Made by a program: the position numbers and the translations under genes
Shown: positions 53,208 through 62,813 of the stretch, one piece after another
How the letters are laid out: each line of letters starts with the position of its first letter
Numbering within the stretch: the first letter of the stretch is position 1
Notes under the pieces: generated by a model
What the model was told of the DNA's origin: nothing
The model's database searches: none
What the model saw: the letters and a program-made list of their open reading frames with translations, nothing else
Assembly (NCBI RefSeq): GCF_000316575.1
Contig: NC_019682.1
Location: 1,798,001-1,862,000 of the forward strand
Length of the DNA stretch: 64,000 nt
Source of the DNA: Calothrix sp. PCC 7507
Lineage (GTDB): Bacteria > Cyanobacteriota > Cyanobacteriia > Cyanobacteriales > Nostocaceae
Direction of reading: 5' to 3'

Positions 53208-53449
53208 CAGGATAACTTTTCCTTGTCCAACTCTGCCAATAGTCCATGTAAGAAATACTCAGCAAAGCCGCTATTCTCACCTTCTTGCAATGCCCGACGC
53301 AACGCAGCAACTTTCATTTCATGCTCCTCCAATAATCGTAGTCCGGCGCGGACAACTTCACTGGCGGAAGAAAAACGCCCGCATTCTACCTGGCTATTAA
53401 TAAATGCCTCGAAATGGTCTCCTAATGTAACGCTGGTATTTTTTTGCAT
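53207..53449 (-). CDS. ParD-type antitoxin
   Basis: An 80-residue protein that starts at ATG 53449 after a strong AGGAGG site. It reads [20 protein letters not shown], a ribbon-helix-helix DNA-binding domain, then [19 protein letters not shown], the CopG/ParD signature. The acidic C-terminus ([20 protein letters not shown]) would wrap the toxin. Normally it represses its own operon together with ParE. Its toxin is only a stub here, so it may now be an orphan regulator or a neutraliser of related ParE toxins elsewhere in the genome. Confidence 0.9.
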   Translation of the reverse strand: MQKNTSVTLGDHFEAFINSQVECGRFSSASEVVRAGLRLLEEHEMKVAALRRALQEGENSGFAEYFLHGLLAELDKEKLS

Positions 53450-53496
53450 ACTACCTCCTCTGCCCCCTGCCCCCTGCTCCCTGCCTCTTTGCCCCA

Positions 53497-55470
53497 TCAC
53501 CCCTGAACAATGGGAATGGTAAAGTGAAACTGACTGCCTTGGTCTTTGCCATTTGACTCTGCCCAAATTTTACCGCCCCAGCCGTTGACAATTTGGCGAC
53601 AAATTGCTAGACCCAGACCAGTACCGCCAGTAGTGCGTCGCAATGCGCCCTCTTCTTGATAAAAGCGATCAAAAACTATTTCCAGGCGGTTAGGTTCTAT
53701 ACCCCGTCCAGTGTCAGCGACAGTCACCTCCACCATCTGCTTAGTGTTACGAGCGGCTTTAATGCTGATTTCTCCTTGTGGTGGTGTAAATTTACAGGCA
53801 TTGTCGATGAGTTTTGCTAAAACCTCGACTAACCAATCACCGTCCGCTCTAACTAGAGGGAGGTTACGGGCAATTTGAGTCTTGATTTGGGGGGGCTTTT
53901 CTGTGGCGGAACGGGTGCGGAGTCGGCTGAGTGAGAGATCGATACACTCTTGTAATGCTAGGGATTCTGGATGCCATTCCACCCGTCCACTTTCCAGGTT
54001 AGAAAGAGTCAAGAAATCTTGTACCAATTTCCGCATTCGTTCTGAGTCAGAAAGCGCCGTTTCCAGCATTACCTGCTGCAATTCCTGGGGCATATCTGGT
54101 TCACTGGCAAGACTTTCCAGGCACACTTGAATGGTGGATAAAGGGGTGCGGAGTTCGTGTCCGGTGATGGCAATCAGGTTGCTGCGCGTGCGATCCAAGG
54201 CTTCTAATTGCTGGTTAAGCTCTCCGAGGTTGGCGTAAGCTTCCGCTTGAATCAGCGCTGCACCTACTTGGGTAGCGATCGCTTTGACTAAATCTAATTC
54301 CCCTGCTTGACACTCATGGGGCGGCAAATTGCAATAGTGTAATTCTACGATACCTAGTAGTCGCCCTTGATACAATACTGGTTCCATCACCCAGGAACGA
54401 ATGGCAAACTTTTTCGCGATCGCCGCCAGTGCAGCTGAATTTGTAATCAACGGGTCTAGAAAAGTATTGGCAATACAGATACCCTCTTCGTGATCTACTA
54501 TTTCTCGAAATAGAGGATTGTTTTCTAACTCCCAAGTTTGGCCACAAACAGATAAAATACCGGGCATCAAAAACTCGTGTTCAATGATGGCTTTGGCTTC
54601 TGTAGCCTGAGCGCGATAAATTAGACAACGGCCAGCACCCATGTGTTGTCCTAGTTCTTGTGCTGCTACTTGCAGTACTTCATGGGGATCAAGCGATCGG
54701 CGAATCGCCGTGCTAATTGAGTTAATCAAGCGTTCTTTGCGTGCTTGAGCGGCGATGGAACGGTAAGCTTTATGCAATTTGTATTGACTAGCTTGCAGGT
54801 AAGTCACCAGGCGCTGTACAAAGGGGTCAGTGTCAATGTCACAAGCATATTCATTGCTTTGCTTATCTCCAGAGTTGCCTCTCGGTTCCCCTAAACCAAA
54901 CCTCTGGCGAGCCTCCTTAATTTTACCCGCCAAATCAGGTCTGTAAATCACAATCCTGTCTAACAGTAATTGCGCTGCTTTCAAGCTGACTCCCCGTTCC
55001 GAAGTCCAAATACCTTCAAATCTCCGCGCTGTGTCTATATCCAAACCAGGGCTAATATCTGGGAGTTGCTTATTTTTGGCAATAGAGCCTAGGCTTTCCC
55101 GACAAACCAGACAAGTAGCATAGTTTTCCGCAATCACCACCAAATGCCACTCTTGGGTTAAAGCATCATTTGGCTCAAAAGCTACTTTTTCGTAGTACTC
55201 TGAACTGTTGGTGAAATCTGTTTCTGGAGCCGATAACACGTATATTTGATTACTTCGTTGGGCTAGCCGTTGGTATCGATGAGCTTCTTGGCGGTAAAAT
55301 CGCTCTCGTTGAAAGCTAGCAATTACTAGGGGCTGAACTAAAGTCGCCGCCAAAACCTGATCTTCCATCGCGTGGGAAAGCGCTGTTAGTGAAGCCTTGA
55401 AATATAGCTGAGGCCGCAGGTAGGGTAGGAACTGTAGCAAATCACTCAGAACGGAAGTCGAAATGCTCAT
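53497..55470 (-). CDS. DICT-GAF sensor histidine kinase
   Basis: A 657-residue soluble histidine kinase from ATG 55470; a GTG 13 codons upstream is also possible. The N-terminal ~150 residues match the DICT domain ([20 protein letters not shown], then [20 protein letters not shown]), which is found with GGDEF and histidine kinase outputs. A GAF domain follows (about residues 245-400). The kinase core has the H-box [15 protein letters not shown], the N-box [11 protein letters not shown] and the G-boxes [10 protein letters not shown] and [14 protein letters not shown]. There is no membrane helix and no receiver domain. The ligand of the DICT-GAF part is unknown, perhaps a light or nucleotide signal. 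Confidence 0.9.
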   Translation of the reverse strand: MSISTSVLSDLLQFLPYLRPQLYFKASLTALSHAMEDQVLAATLVQPLVIASFQRERFYRQEAHRYQRLAQRSNQIYVLSAPETDFTNSSEYYEKVAFEPNDALTQEWHLVVIAENYATCLVCRESLGSIAKNKQLPDISPGLDIDTARRFEGIWTSERGVSLKAAQLLLDRIVIYRPDLAGKIKEARQRFGLGEPRGNSGDKQSNEYACDIDTDPFVQRLVTYLQASQYKLHKAYRSIAAQARKERLINSISTAIRRSLDPHEVLQVAAQELGQHMGAGRCLIYRAQATEAKAIIEHEFLMPGILSVCGQTWELENNPLFREIVDHEEGICIANTFLDPLITNSAALAAIAKKFAIRSWVMEPVLYQGRLLGIVELHYCNLPPHECQAGELDLVKAIATQVGAALIQAEAYANLGELNQQLEALDRTRSNLIAITGHELRTPLSTIQVCLESLASEPDMPQELQQVMLETALSDSERMRKLVQDFLTLSNLESGRVEWHPESLALQECIDLSLSRLRTRSATEKPPQIKTQIARNLPLVRADGDWLVEVLAKLIDNACKFTPPQGEISIKAARNTKQMVEVTVADTGRGIEPNRLEIVFDRFYQEEGALRRTTGGTGLGLAICRQIVNGWGGKIWAESNGKDQGSQFHFTIPIVQG

Positions 55471-55509
55471 GAATATCGTTAAAGGAGCCACAATCTGGAC
55501 AAGATCCAC

Positions 55510-56708
55510 GTCACAGCTGCATTGTACAAATTACAACGGACTCTCAAGTTAATCAGACAGTTGCAATATGTAAAGAATCCTGACAAGGATTTTCTGTAAA
55601 AGCAGACGTAACGCTTTGCTCTCAACTAGAAGAAGCTAAGACAGCTTGTTGACAAGTTAAAAAGCCTTGAGTGAAAAATAAACCAAAACAGGTTATGTAT
55701 CTGTCGTTTGCACCCTGGTGTGTCGTCAGCATACAGGTGGCGTAGCCATTCGCCACAGCCGCTTTGTATTTTACCCAAGTCCTCTTGATCCATTTGTTGG
55801 CGTGTAATGTTTCAAATAATAGGCTACTATGCCCAATATACATTTTTGACTAGATCGGGCATTAGTTCAGTAACTTAAGTTTAGTGACAAAAGTTATTTA
55901 AATTCACACCATAAAGTAGCCACAATCTATGTTGTGTTCGTAAGACTACTATACAAATACAATAATTTGAATTTATAAAAATTAATAATTTGATTAACTA
56001 GATTTTTCGGAAAGTACTCATTGAAATAGAAAATATTCCCATTTTCAAAAAAGTACGGATCTTTTTCTGGTTCAAATAAATCAGCTAAATCTCCAACCGT
56101 GCATCTTGTGGTTTAGCAGCGATCGCTATTTCCGAATTGTGTTCATACACCCTGGTTAAAATGTTTCACTCCGCTATCGCTACGTACTCCTACGGGGAAA
56201 CAAGCTACAACATGACAAATCAGCTTTAAATTTCAGCGAGTTTTCGTGGCATATTCAGCATAAAATTAAATTTTTGATGAACTTATAAAAAAACTCATAT
56301 TTTGTGAATGGTAGCAATTTATCCCGCTCTCAGCCATCAACAACCACAATTTCCGTATCTTAGCTGAAATATTCTCTATACTTTATGTCTCTAAAGGAGC
56401 AGCGGTCAGGTGGATTAGGACGTAAAATGATCGTAAAACCCTGACAAAAATTGACTTTTAAGCCCGTTGCCTGCGACAAATTAACCAAAAAACACCAGTT
56501 TTGAGTCTTGACTGGAGATTTATAAAAGTTTTAAAAATATAACTTTATACATATTTTGTTATATGAATTTTGATAGCTACTGTTTTACCAGCAGTGTGTG
56601 AGTATTATTTTTGGCTCAAACGGATCAAATGAATTTTAGAGAGCGTCTGTGTTCTGTTGAACGCCGATTAACCTGCAAAAATTAGACCCATACACGGAAA
56701 TTTGGCTG
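55510..56708. other. 1.2-kb intergenic region
   Basis: No gene is supported. A 73-residue minus-strand frame at 55622-55843 has no domain or start context and is rejected. A Nostoc-type repeat tail (CGCTATCGCTACGTACTCCTAC) lies near 56173-56194. The rest is AT-rich, without a terminator or tandem repeat. Confidence 0.5.
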
Positions 56709-58994
56709 ATGACACCGGATATACTGATGACCCCAGAAACAATTTTCCTGGAAGGAAAAACTTTCATTCCTGCAGAACAATTACCTATCCCAGAGTGGCC
56801 TTGTGTGATTAGTGAAAGACCACAGCCAACTCTGACACTAAAAGATGATGATTTGTTTTTGGTGACAGATACCATCGGTAATATTTCAGGCTGTTCTCTC
56901 AACGATGGTAATCCCAGTATGGGACTGTTTTGCTGCGATACGCGATTCTTGAGCCGCCTGGAGTTGCAAATAGCAGGGCGATCGCCTATCCTTCTGAGCA
57001 GTACCGCAGAAAAAGGGTTTTCACTCTCAGTTCTGTGTACCAACCCCACAATTGAAGAAGGGCTAAAAGCAGAAACTGTCGGGATTCGTCGGGAAATTGT
57101 CCTCAACGGCGCATTCTTTGAAGAAATAGAAGTAGCAAATTACAGCACAACTACCGTTAATTTTGAGCTAAGTCTCAGCTTTGATGGGGATTTTTGGGAT
57201 TTATTTGAAGTGCGGGGCTATGGAAGAGAAAAACGGGGTAGGCTATTACGCCTAGTAGAACTGACTGCAGAGGAAGGAGTATTATTTGCAGCCGATGGCG
57301 TTACGCCAGCACAGACTCACGATTCAAAAGAAGAATCCTTGACACTCGCCTATCAAGGTTTAGATGGTTTAGTCATGGAATCCCGGATTCAATTTCAACA
57401 TCGCCAACCAGATTATTTTAAGGGTTACACTGCAGTTTGGCGGCTAGAGTTAGCTTCTCACGAAACCCAAAAATTGGGTTATCGGGTGAAAATGTTGAGA
57501 AACAACCAATCTAGTTCCATTGTCAGTGCCGCCGTCACCTTAGTGCAAGCGAAAGCCGCTGAGTTGATGGAAGAACAACAATGGCTACAACAAATTACCC
57601 GCATTAGTTCAGATAAGACTATTTTCAATCGCGTGATTGAAAGAGCTGAACAAGACATGTATTTGTTACGCCAGTCTTTTGGTAAATATCAAACACTTTC
57701 TGCAGGGGTGCCGTGGTTTTCTGCTTTGTTTGGCCGGGATTCGCTAATCACAGCTTCTCAATCCTTGATGTTAAACCCGCAAATCGCCAAAGAAACCTTG
57801 ATGCTACTAGCGGCACACCAAGGTAAAATTGAGGATGAATGGCGCGAAGAAGAACCAGGGAAAATCCTACACGAGTTGCGCTTGGGTGAAATGGCTCGTT
57901 GTCAAGAAATTCCCCATACACCCTATTACGGTACTGTTGATGCCACGCCGTTGTGGTTGATGCTGTATGCTGAATATTACGCTTGGACTAACGATCAAGA
58001 AACTCTAGAGCAACTTTGGCCAAATGCTCTCGCCGCAATGGAGTGGATCGATCGCAATACCAAACAAAATAGCTATCTCGCTTATTTCCGTAAATCCAAA
58101 CGTGGTCTGACCAATCAAGGCTGGAAAGATTCAGGTGACTGTATAGTAGACCGTAAGGGAGAACTAGCTAACGGCCCCATCGCCCTTTGCGAAGTCCAAG
58201 CTTATGTTTATGCAGCCAAGATGCGCCTAGCAGAAATTGCGAGGATGAAAAAGCGGCTGGATCTAGCAGATCGTTGGGAAGAGGACGCGAGAAATCTGAA
58301 GGCGCGTTTCCACAGAGATTTTTGGATGGAAGACCAGGATTTTTGCGCCTTGGCTTTGGATGGTGACGGTAAACAGGTAAATAGTATTACATCCAATCCT
58401 GGTCATTGTCTACATTTGGGCATTTTTGCACCTGAAAGAGCCTACAGTGTCGCAGAGCGGTTGCGGGCACCAGATATGTTTAATGGTTGGGGTATTCGTA
58501 CTCTGAGTAGTTTGTCACCGGCTTATAACCCGATGGGATATCATATCGGCTCAGTTTGGCCGCATGATAACGCGATTATTGCGATGGGTTTGCGATCGCT
58601 TGGTTTAATAGATCAAGCCCTAGAACTCTTCCAAGGCTTGTTTGACATGACTAGCCAACAACCATATCAAAGGCCTCCAGAACTCTTCTGTGGCTACGAA
58701 CGTAATGGAGATAACGCCCCCGTTCAGTATCCAGTTGCTTGTACTCCCCAAGCTTGGGCTACTGGTAGTGTCTTCCAACTATTGCAAATGATGGTTAACC
58801 TGGTACCTGATGCTCAAAATAACTGCTTACGAATTATTGACCCAGCTTTACCAGAGTCGATTAATCGTCTATCGTTGCATAATTTGCGAGTCGGTGCTAC
58901 CATCCTTGACTTAGATTTCGAGCGTTCTGGTAGCACCACTGCTTGTCGCGTTGCGAAAAAACGGGGCAATCTTCGGGTGGTGATTGAAGCGTAG
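56709..58994 (+). CDS. Amylo-alpha-1,6-glucosidase-type (glycogen debranching-like) enzyme
   Basis: A 761-residue enzyme. The N-terminal half is a GDE_N-type beta domain (DDLFLVTDTIGNISGCSLND and LFCCDTRFLSRLELQIAG). The C-terminal half is an (alpha/alpha)6 barrel, with GVPWFSALFGRDSLITASQS, GWKDSGDC and GIRTLSSLSPAYNPMGYHIG including the acidic catalytic loops. It hydrolyses alpha-1,6 branches or related glucans; some members act on other sugars. A second in-frame ATG is at 56727. No glycogen genes are adjacent, so the exact substrate is inferred from family only. Confidence 0.88.
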   Translation: MTPDILMTPETIFLEGKTFIPAEQLPIPEWPCVISERPQPTLTLKDDDLFLVTDTIGNISGCSLNDGNPSMGLFCCDTRFLSRLELQIAGRSPILLSSTAEKGFSLSVLCTNPTIEEGLKAETVGIRREIVLNGAFFEEIEVANYSTTTVNFELSLSFDGDFWDLFEVRGYGREKRGRLLRLVELTAEEGVLFAADGVTPAQTHDSKEESLTLAYQGLDGLVMESRIQFQHRQPDYFKGYTAVWRLELASHETQKLGYRVKMLRNNQSSSIVSAAVTLVQAKAAELMEEQQWLQQITRISSDKTIFNRVIERAEQDMYLLRQSFGKYQTLSAGVPWFSALFGRDSLITASQSLMLNPQIAKETLMLLAAHQGKIEDEWREEEPGKILHELRLGEMARCQEIPHTPYYGTVDATPLWLMLYAEYYAWTNDQETLEQLWPNALAAMEWIDRNTKQNSYLAYFRKSKRGLTNQGWKDSGDCIVDRKGELANGPIALCEVQAYVYAAKMRLAEIARMKKRLDLADRWEEDARNLKARFHRDFWMEDQDFCALALDGDGKQVNSITSNPGHCLHLGIFAPERAYSVAERLRAPDMFNGWGIRTLSSLSPAYNPMGYHIGSVWPHDNAIIAMGLRSLGLIDQALELFQGLFDMTSQQPYQRPPELFCGYERNGDNAPVQYPVACTPQAWATGSVFQLLQMMVNLVPDAQNNCLRIIDPALPESINRLSLHNLRVGATILDLDFERSGSTTACRVAKKRGNLRVVIEA

Positions 58995-58997
58995 AAA

Positions 58998-59354
58998 TTA
59001 GTAGCAGGCGGACTGATTGACTTGCAACTTCAATTTGTGACAACAAGGCTGGCCGCCTGTCTGCTTTTGTTTTTGGCGATCGCGTTTTTGCGGTAAAATC
59101 TCCGGATCAATGCACAAAATAGCACGCGAAGTCGGGGAATTTTGTTGCAACCGTTGAATCTCAATTTCCAATAGATCCCGTCCTTCTTGAAAGAAGCGTT
59201 GGGAACTGGTGGGATAGGAAAGGGCATTTGTGATTCTTGGGTTATCAAAGGAATTTGCGATTTCTTGGGCATCAACAAGAAAGGTATTTCCCTCGATGAA
59301 AGCCACACTAAATAAAGTTGAAACTGTAAAGATGAGTAATTGTAGACATTTCAT
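58998..59354 (-). CDS. Hypothetical exported protein
   Basis: A 118-residue protein with a signal-like N-terminus (KCLQLLIFTVSTLFSVAF) and a probable cleavage region near residue 30 (VDAQE). The rest is polar and includes RFFQEGRDLLEIEIQRL, a basic stretch (KRDRQKQKQ) and Cys near the end (PCCHKLKLQ). I do not recognise a family. It is convergent with the debranching enzyme, only 3 bp apart. Confidence 0.6.
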   Translation of the reverse strand: MKCLQLLIFTVSTLFSVAFIEGNTFLVDAQEIANSFDNPRITNALSYPTSSQRFFQEGRDLLEIEIQRLQQNSPTSRAILCIDPEILPQKRDRQKQKQTGGQPCCHKLKLQVNQSACY

Positions 59355-59392
59355 CAGTCACTCTTCCTGAGCTGATTAAGTTAGGTCTAAAC

Positions 59393-59552
59393 TAGGCTGT
59401 TGACTCTGAGGGTTTTCAGCCCAAAATGCATCATACAAAATAATAGTCGTGGTTAATGTTCTCATCAGGGCACGGCAGTGCCGATGCCCCTACGGCAAAC
59501 ACAAAAATTGCATGATAATTTTTAGCTAATTTCGTACAAAGTCAACAGCCTA
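59393..59552. mobile_element. MITE-like insertion with 9-bp target duplication
   Basis: TAGGCTGTTGACT (59393-59405) and AGTCAACAGCCTA (59540-59552) are perfect 13-bp inverted repeats. The element is 160 bp and is flanked on both sides by the 9-bp direct repeat GGTCTAAAC (59384-59392 and 59553-59561), the mark of a recent insertion. The centre holds the GGGCACGGCAGTGCCG core. Confidence 0.9.
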
Positions 59553-59611
59553 GGTCTAAACCGCTATCTTGATTCTAGCTTTGTCCTATGTGCTGGAGGG
59601 GCAATCTTTTG

Positions 59612-59627
59612 TTGATATATCATTCAA
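59612..59627. promoter_or_regulatory. Candidate TetR operator upstream of the regulator gene
   Basis: TTGATATATCATTCAA is an imperfect palindrome 20 bp before the GTG start. It is near-identical to TTGAATAATCATTCAA upstream of the GST gene, which suggests the TetR protein controls itself and gst. Confidence 0.6.
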
Positions 59628-59647
59628 GAATATATAATTTAACTTAA

Positions 59648-60250
59648 GTGAGTTTTACATTTGAGTATTTCGCAGTGCGGCAAAGAGAATTTGATACCGA
59701 TGAGGTTTTGGCTATAGCAATGGAACTGTTTTGGCAACTTGGCTATGCCAATACTTCCATGAAAGATATTGTGCAAGCAACAGGAATACAACCTGGCAGC
59801 CTGTATGCTGCTTTTGGTGACAAGGAAAAATTATTTCAACAAGCACTCAAAAAGTATACTCAGGAATTCTTTCGGGCTTCTATGCCACGTCATCGTCCAC
59901 CTTTGGAGTGTATTCAAAAATGGTTTGAGCATTTGGCAAAAGCGATGACAAATGACTCCAAACATAAAGGATGTTTAATTATCAACACCGCTGTAGAGCG
60001 AGAATCCCATTCCCCAAGCACAATTGCCATTATTGAGGATCGTTTAGACGAGATTGAGTCATTCTTTCGCCAAAATCTGGCTCAGGCGCTACAGGATGGC
60101 GATTTACCTGATTCGTTCGAGGTAGAAATCATCTCTAAAGCACTGCTGGGAGTCGTTGTCGGGATGTTGGCAATTGCGCGGATACGACACGATGCTCAAA
60201 CTTTTAGCAGCATTGCCGCAGGAGCGATCGCTTTACTTCCCATCAAGTAA
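59648..60250 (+). CDS. TetR/AcrR family regulator (AcrR/NemR-like)
   Basis: A 200-residue regulator starting with GTG at 59648; a second in-frame GTG ten codons later is possible. The helix-turn-helix reads DEVLAIAMELFWQLGYANTS then MKDIVQATGIQPGSLYAAFGD. The C-terminal part (KGCLIINTAVERESHSPST) resembles TetR_C domains of regulators that sense electrophiles or xenobiotics. It is followed 87 bp later by a glutathione S-transferase gene. Palindromes in front of both genes fit autoregulation and control of gst. Confidence 0.9.
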   Translation: MSFTFEYFAVRQREFDTDEVLAIAMELFWQLGYANTSMKDIVQATGIQPGSLYAAFGDKEKLFQQALKKYTQEFFRASMPRHRPPLECIQKWFEHLAKAMTNDSKHKGCLIINTAVERESHSPSTIAIIEDRLDEIESFFRQNLAQALQDGDLPDSFEVEIISKALLGVVVGMLAIARIRHDAQTFSSIAAGAIALLPIK

Positions 60251-60294
60251 TTTTCTTTCTTTGTGCTTGACAATAGAATTTTTATCACGTTATC

Positions 60295-60327
60295 TTGAAT
60301 GAGCGTTCAATTTGAATAATCATTCAA
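60295..60327. promoter_or_regulatory. Two tandem candidate operators upstream of gst
   Basis: TTGAATGAGCGTTCAA (60295-60310) and TTGAATAATCATTCAA (60312-60327) are adjacent palindromes with the same TTGAA half-site, ending 10 bp before the gst ATG. The second matches 59612-59627 at all but two positions. Confidence 0.65.
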
Positions 60328-60337
60328 GATAACAACC

Positions 60338-60973
60338 ATGAACAAAGTAATTCTACACGGCTTTCCTGTGAGTCCATTTGTCCGCTCGGCACGCATTGCG
60401 TTAATTGAAAAAGGGGTTGACTATCATTTCAACGAGATTACTCTTGACTATCTCGCCACTGATGAATATGCTCAGATCAATCCATTTCGCAAGATGCCTG
60501 CATTTGAGCAAGACGATTTTATTCTCTACGAAACTCCGGCGATATTAGGTTACGTTGATGAAGCTTTTGCTGGACAGTCTTTGCAGCCGAACAATCCAAA
60601 AGCACGCGCTCAAATGCACAAGTGGATTGCTATTTCCTCAAATTACCTGTATCCCATCGGTGTGATACAACTCTTCGTGCAACGCATCATGTATCCAATA
60701 CTCGGTGTTGAAACAAATGAATCTGTTGTTGCTGAGTCAGTTAGTACCGTTGCTCAGTATTTAGATGTGTTGGAGAGCGAGATTGCAGGTGCATTTCTGC
60801 TTGGTGACACCTTGAACTTGGCTGATATTATTGCTGGGGCAATGGTATATTGCATTAACATGACCAAGGAAGGTTCTGAGTTGGTCAAAATAAGACCCAA
60901 GACAGCAGCATGGTTAGAAAATTTAAGCCATCGAGAGAGTTTTAGACAAACTTTGGCAGATATCATCAGCTAA
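60338..60973 (+). CDS. Glutathione S-transferase family protein
   Basis: A 211-residue protein with an N-terminal thioredoxin-like domain (LHGFPVSPFVRSARIALIEKG, with Ser as probable catalytic residue). Glutathione-site residues lie in FRKMPAFEQDDFILYETPAI. The helical C-terminal domain includes LGDTLNLADIIAGAMVY. It would conjugate or reduce toxic electrophiles with glutathione. It lies downstream of a TetR regulator with shared operator-like palindromes. gshB and grxC are far away, at 15.7-17.1 kb. Confidence 0.92.
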   Translation: MNKVILHGFPVSPFVRSARIALIEKGVDYHFNEITLDYLATDEYAQINPFRKMPAFEQDDFILYETPAILGYVDEAFAGQSLQPNNPKARAQMHKWIAISSNYLYPIGVIQLFVQRIMYPILGVETNESVVAESVSTVAQYLDVLESEIAGAFLLGDTLNLADIIAGAMVYCINMTKEGSELVKIRPKTAAWLENLSHRESFRQTLADIIS

Positions 60974-61194
60974 AACGCTGATTTATTCGTTGACAGTTGA
61001 CAGTTAAGGTGATTTCTAGAAATAATTTTACCCATTGGAGGGCAAACAACCGTCATTGGTGTCAACTTAAGCTACAGATGGCTTATTTGTTCGCTGACAC
61101 ACCCGCCCTGAGCAGAGTCGAAGGGCTGATAGGCAAAGTTTACTCAAGTAAACTGGGGATGAAGTGAGAATTTTTAGTCATCTCTCAACAAGCG

Positions 61195-61261
61195 TGAGGT
61201 ACATCAGTAAGGGCAAGGCAGTGCCGTGCCCCTACATAGCGTGATATAATTCTGTACCTCA
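61195..61261. repeat. Short palindromic element with TGAGGTACA ends
   Basis: TGAGGTACA (61195-61203) and TGTACCTCA (61253-61261) are perfect 9-bp inverted repeats around a GGGCAAGGCAGTGCCG core (61211-61226). The element is 67 bp and has no coding capacity. Confidence 0.65.
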
Positions 61262-61355
61262 TCTGAATGGGAAGCGCTATATCTCTATCTGACATTTTGT
61301 GTAAGAGAAAATATTGGTTACTGTATGACCTGAAACATTACCTTAATACATTACC

Positions 61356-61400
61356 AAAAAAATTAAGGCAGGAATTTTTCTAATTTACCTGCCTTGGTTT
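61356..61400 (-). terminator. Bidirectional terminator
   Basis: AAGGCAGG (61365-61372) pairs with CCTGCCTT (61388-61395). On the minus strand it is followed by a T run (61356-61362), so it ends the DUF2973/DUF2605 transcript. On the plus strand GGTTTTT follows, a weaker end for transcripts from the left. Confidence 0.8.
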
Positions 61401-61437
61401 TTATATTTTTAACTTATCACTGCTAACTAGCCGCAGT

Positions 61438-61749
61438 TTAACCTTCCTCTTGATTCTCAACCTTCTGCGCTGAAGAAGCTTCATATAAAGCGTCGAGGTG
61501 TTGGCGAGCATCTTCAACGTTGATCGAACGCATCACTAACAGCGGCTCTTTGATTAAGTTGCCTGCATTATCTAATAACTCTGGATGAGGGATAAATTGA
61601 TTTCTGGATGAGGAATTGTTCATGTGCGAATATTTCGCCGGATAAGTTCGCTCTCGATCAAAACTGAACATGATTAAGTTGCGGATTAAATTACCAACGG
61701 CTATAAAAGCAAGGATAGTAAAAGCAAGAATGTAAAGTAGGTGTAGCAT
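61438..61749 (-). CDS. DUF2973 membrane-anchored protein
   Basis: A 103-residue protein from ATG 61749, with GGAGG seven bases upstream. An N-terminal membrane helix (LHLLYILAFTILAFIAVGNL) is followed by a polar part with HPELLDNAGNLIKEPLLVMR, the mark of the cyanobacterial DUF2973 family. It lies downstream of the DUF2605 gene on the same strand, its usual partner, with a 290-bp gap. The function is unknown. Confidence 0.85.
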   Translation of the reverse strand: MLHLLYILAFTILAFIAVGNLIRNLIMFSFDRERTYPAKYSHMNNSSSRNQFIPHPELLDNAGNLIKEPLLVMRSINVEDARQHLDALYEASSAQKVENQEEG

Positions 61750-62039
61750 CGGGGTTTCCTCCAGAAGAAGCAAGTTTTAAAACCTTATACTGTGAAGTTT
61801 CGCTTCGCCGATACGTCACGGCTAGAGCTAACAACTAACGCACTTTGTGTGTGCCTATGTTTTTATGGGGGATGTATCAATCGTTATTCAAAATAAAGTA
61901 GCAGATGATACATTAATTTTTTGTTAATTCAAACTTTATTAAGGATTGCTTAAGAATTTTGTAATTTCTATTGCATCTTTACACTGTCGTGTTGTTGGTA
62001 AACAGTCTATCGAAATTCACTAAGTAACAAAATCCCAGA

Positions 62040-62357
62040 TTAAACTTCCCGCGCTTGATGGAAGCGCATGGATACATTCCAGCATTCTGCTACTAATTGA
62101 TGCCAAGGCATGATCGTCGCCATATCAATACCGACTTGTTCATCAGTTGCGGTAAACAGCATCTTGGCCGTGTTGAGTTCATTTTGAGCGTGCTTAACTC
62201 GCAAGAGTAGGTCAGATTGCTCTTGCTCACTCATAAATGATATCTGCTCGCTTTCCAGAAAGTCACGCGATCGCGCAAACCAATACTGAAAATCTTCCAA
62301 CAGCGGTTCCAAAACTGTTTTGAGCAACTCAGTCCCTGGTAAATTTGAGTCTCGCAT
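62040..62357 (-). CDS. DUF2605 protein
   Basis: A 105-residue helical soluble protein. LLKTVLEPLLEDFQYWFARS and then FLESEQISFMSEQEQ match the cyanobacterial DUF2605 family. It is found next to DUF2973 genes, as here, and the pair may act together. No enzyme motif is seen. The function is unknown. Confidence 0.85.
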   Translation of the reverse strand: MRDSNLPGTELLKTVLEPLLEDFQYWFARSRDFLESEQISFMSEQEQSDLLLRVKHAQNELNTAKMLFTATDEQVGIDMATIMPWHQLVAECWNVSMRFHQAREV

Positions 62358-62813
62358 AAATGAGAAGCATACTTCTAACTTTCTTACTTATATTAACGTC
62401 ATTTACGATTCTTAACATTTCTCTATCTTCCCTCACAACGTAGATGAACTAAAAAATCAGTAACAATAAGTACATTTTTTGGCTAATTTTCACCAGAGAG
62501 TTGATAAATATGGCCTCTGAAACCTTTCAAAAGCTTGTTATTGGGCAATTAAAACCAAAAAGATCGATAATTATATAGAGAAATCATCCGAAATATAGAT
62601 TTTTATTAGACAAATAAATTTACAATTGTTAATCTAAAAAAATCAAATGCAGCAGTCACACAACTAATTAACAACAGTAATTAAACTCGCTATAGTTGGA
62701 TAAGTCTAAACATGAATAGGGAATGGGGCGTTGGGCATTGGGGAAGAAATAACTCCCGACTCCCAACTCCCAACTCCCAACTCCCAACAACTTCGCCAAC
62801 GGTTCAGCAGCCA
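62358..62813. other. 456-bp region upstream of thrS
   Basis: AT-rich DNA followed by STRR (GACTCCC/AACTCCC units, 62756-62789) just before the thrS start. No gene and no T-box-like leader are recognised. A second in-frame ATG at 62712 lies in this region. Confidence 0.55.

Larger units (their letters stand above)
59355..59647. other. Intergenic region with MITE and operator
   Basis: Between the exported protein and the TetR gene: a MITE-like insertion with target duplication (59384-59561) and a palindrome at 59612-59627 that matches two sites upstream of the GST gene. Confidence 0.7.
60974..61437. other. 464-bp intergenic region with repeats and a terminator
   Basis: Contains CAGTTGA units (60992-61005), a copy of the end of the 8556-8785 element at 61058-61071, the short palindromic element at 61195-61261 and the terminator at 61356-61400. 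No gene is seen. Confidence 0.6.

Noticed and set aside
55622-55843. 73-residue minus-strand frame
   Set aside because: No start context and no recognisable sequence in a long non-coding gap.
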